Source of the DNA: JBDTDV01 sp039922875
GTDB lineage: Bacteria > Actinomycetota > Actinomycetes > Actinomycetales > Microbacteriaceae
DNA length: 26,501 bases
NCBI GenBank assembly: GCA_039922875.1
Contig: JBDTDV010000007.1
Coordinates: 1 to 26,501 of the forward strand
Reading direction: 5' to 3'
Of the stretch, positions 24,466-26,501 are shown piece by piece (position 1 is the stretch's first letter; every line of letters starts with the position of its first letter). A program made the position numbers and the translations under genes. The notes under the pieces are model-generated. The model was not told where the DNA came from and made no database searches. It saw only the letters and a list, made by a program, of their open reading frames with translations.

Positions 24466-24542
24466 TGGTGGGGCGTGCGGGACTTGAACCCGCGACCATT
24501 GGATTATGAGTCCAGTGCTCTAACCAGCTGAGCTAACGCCCC
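24466..24542 (-). tRNA. tRNA with CAT anticodon (elongator Met or Ile2)
   Basis: A complete cloverleaf with encoded CCA. The acceptor GGGGCGT (24542-24536) pairs with ACGCCCC (24476-24470), the discriminator is A (24469), and CCA is at 24468-24466. The D-arm AGCTCAGCTGGTTAGAGC, the anticodon loop CTCATAA with CAT, and the T-arm GCGGGTTCAAGTCCCGC are all regular. CAT can be elongator tRNA-Met or, after lysidine modification, tRNA-Ile2. The sequence alone does not settle this for me. Confidence 0.95.
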
Positions 24543-24654
24543 GACCCATTGATCCTATCGACCGGCGATTGCTCTTCTCGACCAGCCGATGCTCCTCCTG
24601 GCAAGCCAGCTACCGTTCGCGCCGGTACAATAAAGTGGTTCGCTAGGAGGAACC

Positions 24655-24825
24655 GTGACCGTCATCGTCTTCATCGTTTCATTTGTGATCTTTCTCGGCG
24701 GAATCTTCGCGATGGGGAACGCCTTCGAGATCGTCGGAGCCGAGGGGGTCGTCTTCATCGCCGGGATTTTGCTGGTCAGCGTATCGATGATGATTCCGGC
24801 GCACATGCTGCAGAAGTTCGAGTGA
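24655..24825 (+). CDS. Small membrane protein, 56 residues
   Basis: A short gene read directly from the sequence: GTG 24655, stop TGA 24823-24825, preceded by a perfect AGGAGG (24645-24650). TACAAT (24626-24631) is a good -10 box. The product begins VTVIVFIVSFVIFLGGIFAM and ends MMIPAHMLQKFE. It has two strongly hydrophobic segments (residues 1-20 and about 32-47) around a short loop GNAFEIVGAEG, so it should be a two-helix membrane hairpin. The ribosome binding site, the codon choice and the third-position GC support a real gene. I do not recognise the family and assign no function. Confidence 0.75.
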   Translation: MTVIVFIVSFVIFLGGIFAMGNAFEIVGAEGVVFIAGILLVSVSMMIPAHMLQKFE

Positions 24826-24902
24826 ACTGAGCGCGTTGAATTAGCCGAACTGGTCAGTGTGGTTGTTCCTCGCCGTCACTGTAATCGCGAAGGAATCGAT
24901 CT

Positions 24903-25712
24903 ATGCCACCGCAGAACAAGACGAAAAGTGATGCCCCGCAGGGTGCCGCGGCTTCGTTGCTCAACGGACTCAGCGTGTTGGAGGCCTTCTCGATCGAAAC
25001 ACCGGTCCTCAGCGTTACCGAAATATCGCGCCGGGTTCAACTGCACAAGAGTACTGTCTCGCGGATCTTGAACGGATTGGCCAAGGCAGGCTATGTGCAA
25101 CGAGAAGAAAGTTCCGGTCGGTTCCGCCTTGGGCTCGGCTTGATCGCATTATCCGGCCCCCTGCTTGCGGACCTCAACGTGCGAGTGGCGGCATTGCCGC
25201 ACTTGGCAGATCTCACCGAGGTGACCGGCGAAACGAGCGCATTGACCGTATGGAACGGTAACGAGTCGGTGGTGGTGGAACAGGTTCCGAGTCCGCACCA
25301 GGTTAAACACACGGCGTCAATAGGTACCCGATACGACAAGTACGAGAGTTCGTCGGTTCGAGTGTTCCTGGCTGAGCTTCCAGAACACCTGGCGGCCGAG
25401 CTTCTGTCTTCAAACCGGGTCGTTCGCGGCAGGCATGGTGACATCGAGACAAATTTCGTGGAGCATCTGCGAAGCGTCCGTGAATGCGGCTTTGCGATCA
25501 ACGATGGGTACACCACGCCCGAGGAATTCGGAGTATCTGCCGCGGTTCGAGACTATCGAGATTTCGTCGTCGGCTGTGTGACGGCATCGGCACCGCATTC
25601 TCGAGTGAGCAAAGAGGTCGCAAAAAATTTGGCTGAAGCGGTGGTGGCCACCGCCGCACGCATCTCGGCGAGGTTAGGCCACACGAATGTCGCGCTTACT
25701 GCCTCAAGCTGA
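24903..25712 (+). CDS. IclR-family transcriptional regulator
   Basis: 269-residue regulator. The N-terminal winged helix-turn-helix lies at about residues 37-77 (SVTEISRRVQLHKSTVSRIL then GLAKAGYVQREESSGRFRLG). The C-terminal IclR effector domain follows from LNVRVAALPHLADLTEVTGE to VAATAARIS. AAGGA lies eight bases before the ATG. It faces the N-carbamoylsarcosine amidase homologue tail to tail across a shared terminator. IclR proteins often control adjacent catabolic genes, so control of the amidase pathway is plausible. TGTAAT (24880-24885) is a possible -10 box, and CAGTG/CACTG arms (24855-24859, 24877-24881) could be an operator, both weak. Confidence 0.92.
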   Translation: MPPQNKTKSDAPQGAAASLLNGLSVLEAFSIETPVLSVTEISRRVQLHKSTVSRILNGLAKAGYVQREESSGRFRLGLGLIALSGPLLADLNVRVAALPHLADLTEVTGETSALTVWNGNESVVVEQVPSPHQVKHTASIGTRYDKYESSSVRVFLAELPEHLAAELLSSNRVVRGRHGDIETNFVEHLRSVRECGFAINDGYTTPEEFGVSAAVRDYRDFVVGCVTASAPHSRVSKEVAKNLAEAVVATAARISARLGHTNVALTASS

Positions 25713-25750
25713 CTTTGGGCGGTCACGACTAGTGCCGTGACCGCCCAAAG
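25713..25750. terminator. Bidirectional terminator, perfect 15-bp stem
   Basis: CTTTGGGCGGTCACG (25713-25727) and CGTGACCGCCCAAAG (25736-25750) are perfect complements around an 8-base loop ACTAGTGC. Both strands end the stem in a short pyrimidine/purine run (CTTT / AAAG). The hairpin starts at the iclR stop codon and ends 18 bases before the stop of the convergent amidase gene, so it can serve both. The trailing T-run is short, so termination may rely mainly on stem strength. Confidence 0.8.
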
Positions 25751-25768
25751 CTCGGTGTTGGTGCGTTG

Positions 25769-26479
25769 TTATGCGCTGACGGTTTGGTCGAATGCGGGGA
25801 GTTTGTTGAGGTAGTCCAGGACGTTGGTCAGGGGTTCGACGTCGCCGAATTTGGCGTCGATGTCGAAGAGGTTCCAGGCCACGACGCCGGCTACCCGGTC
25901 GCCGACGGCTTCGCGTACGACGATGGGGCGGAATCCTTCGGCGATGGCGTCCTCAACGCTGTGGCGGACGCATCCGGCCGCGGTGACTCCGGTGATGATG
26001 ACGGTATCGATCCGGTTGGAGGTCAGGAATTGCTGCAGGTTGGTGCCGGGGAACGCGCTGGCGCGCTTCTTGACGATCACCAGCTCGCCTTCTTGCGGGG
26101 CGATCCGGGAATCGATCTCCGCCTCATCCGAACCGACCTTGAGAAGTTCCAGCGGAATCTTGGACACCCACAACCCCATGTCCGAGGGCTGACCCGGGTC
26201 CACCACATCGTATGCGGTGGTCGTGTAAATCACCGGAACACCCTTGGCCCTGGCCGCCTCGTTCAACGCCTGGCAAGCCGGAATGATGGTATCCATATTC
26301 TGGCAACTGAACGCGTTGCCCTCCCGAGTCCACGCGTTAGCCATATCGATGTGGATCACCGCAGGCCTGGTCCCATAACCCACCCGACGCTTGAACCCCC
26401 GCTTGTGATACTCACTGGTGTCCTCAGAGAACGTCCGCTCCAACAACGCGTTCAACTCAGCCGTAATATCCTGACCCAT
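25769..26479 (-). CDS. N-carbamoylsarcosine amidase-like isochorismatase-fold hydrolase
   Basis: 236-residue cysteine hydrolase very similar to Arthrobacter N-carbamoylsarcosine amidohydrolase, which splits N-carbamoylsarcosine into sarcosine, CO2 and ammonia in creatinine breakdown. Shared blocks include FKRRVGYGTRPAVIHID, NRIDTVIITG and GCVRHSVEDAIAEGFRPI. The catalytic triad is complete: Asp45, Lys137 (or Lys138) and Cys170. GGGAG lies seven bases before the ATG. The gene starts 22 bp from the window end, so partner genes may lie beyond it. Related amidases hydrolyse other carbamoyl or maleamate compounds; close similarity along the whole length makes the named activity the first choice. 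An IclR gene is convergent. Confidence 0.88.
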   Translation of the reverse strand: MGQDITAELNALLERTFSEDTSEYHKRGFKRRVGYGTRPAVIHIDMANAWTREGNAFSCQNMDTIIPACQALNEAARAKGVPVIYTTTAYDVVDPGQPSDMGLWVSKIPLELLKVGSDEAEIDSRIAPQEGELVIVKKRASAFPGTNLQQFLTSNRIDTVIITGVTAAGCVRHSVEDAIAEGFRPIVVREAVGDRVAGVVAWNLFDIDAKFGDVEPLTNVLDYLNKLPAFDQTVSA

Positions 26480-26501
26480 TTCAAATCTCCCTCGAAAAAA
26501 C

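Noticed and set aside
1..26501. CRISPR array, insertion sequence, rRNA operon or phage genes
   Set aside because: No regularly spaced repeats, transposase or capsid motifs, or rRNA sequence were seen.

Overview
The window looks like chromosomal DNA of a high-GC Gram-positive bacterium (Actinomycetota), probably order Micrococcales and perhaps Microbacteriaceae. The reasons are the high GC content, frequent GTG and TTG starts, several candidate leaderless promoters, a caa3-type CtaG-like assembly protein, a PadR regulator paired with an ABC1/UbiB kinase, a DUF1684 protein and a PimB/MgtA-like GT4 glycosyltransferase. The genus is inference; no rRNA is present.

Layout, left to right. (1) 1-331: non-coding edge holding the 3' half of a Lys-type tRNA followed by a strong terminator. 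This is the expected appearance of an attR scar of an element lying to the left. (2) 332-6429, minus strand: a dGTPase-like HD phosphohydrolase, then a TetR repressor and the two halves of a heterodimeric ABC exporter in one operon. A 16-bp palindrome at the tetR start is the likely operator. (3) 6430-9314, plus: an MFS carrier and a CodA-like deaminase with an altered specificity residue. (4) 9315-11029, minus: an alpha/beta hydrolase and a CtaG-like membrane protein without the usual paired histidines. (5) 11162-13530, plus: PadR regulator and ABC1/UbiB kinase. (6) 13531-13922: non-coding, with a decayed RibD-C/DHFR-like gene that no one-frame reading would reveal. (7) 13923-17517: DUF1684 protein, divergent from an overlapping pair made of an acyl-adenylating enzyme and a KAS II-type ketosynthase, without a carrier protein. 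(8) 17526-19756, minus: a MetNIQ-like importer lacking the NIL domain and the expected methionine-site motifs. (9) 20168-22075: OsmC-like protein and short-chain dehydrogenase (plus), convergent with peptide deformylase (minus). (10) 22119-24825: DMT-type transporter, GT4 glycosyltransferase, a CAT-anticodon tRNA (minus) and a 56-residue membrane protein. (11) 24903-26479: IclR regulator facing an N-carbamoylsarcosine amidase homologue across a perfect 15-bp terminator hairpin.

How the parts may work together. The tetR-ABC-ABC unit reads as an inducible drug or lipid exporter. The MFS-deaminase pair reads as uptake and deamination of a small cyclic amidine or pyrimidine. The amidase at the right end acts in the creatinine/N-methylhydantoin route in other actinobacteria, which makes a creatinine-type substrate for the deaminase a testable idea, though the genes lie about 16 kb apart. 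The ligase-ketosynthase pair is the best candidate for an undescribed small pathway. No CRISPR array, rRNA operon or intact insertion sequence was seen.
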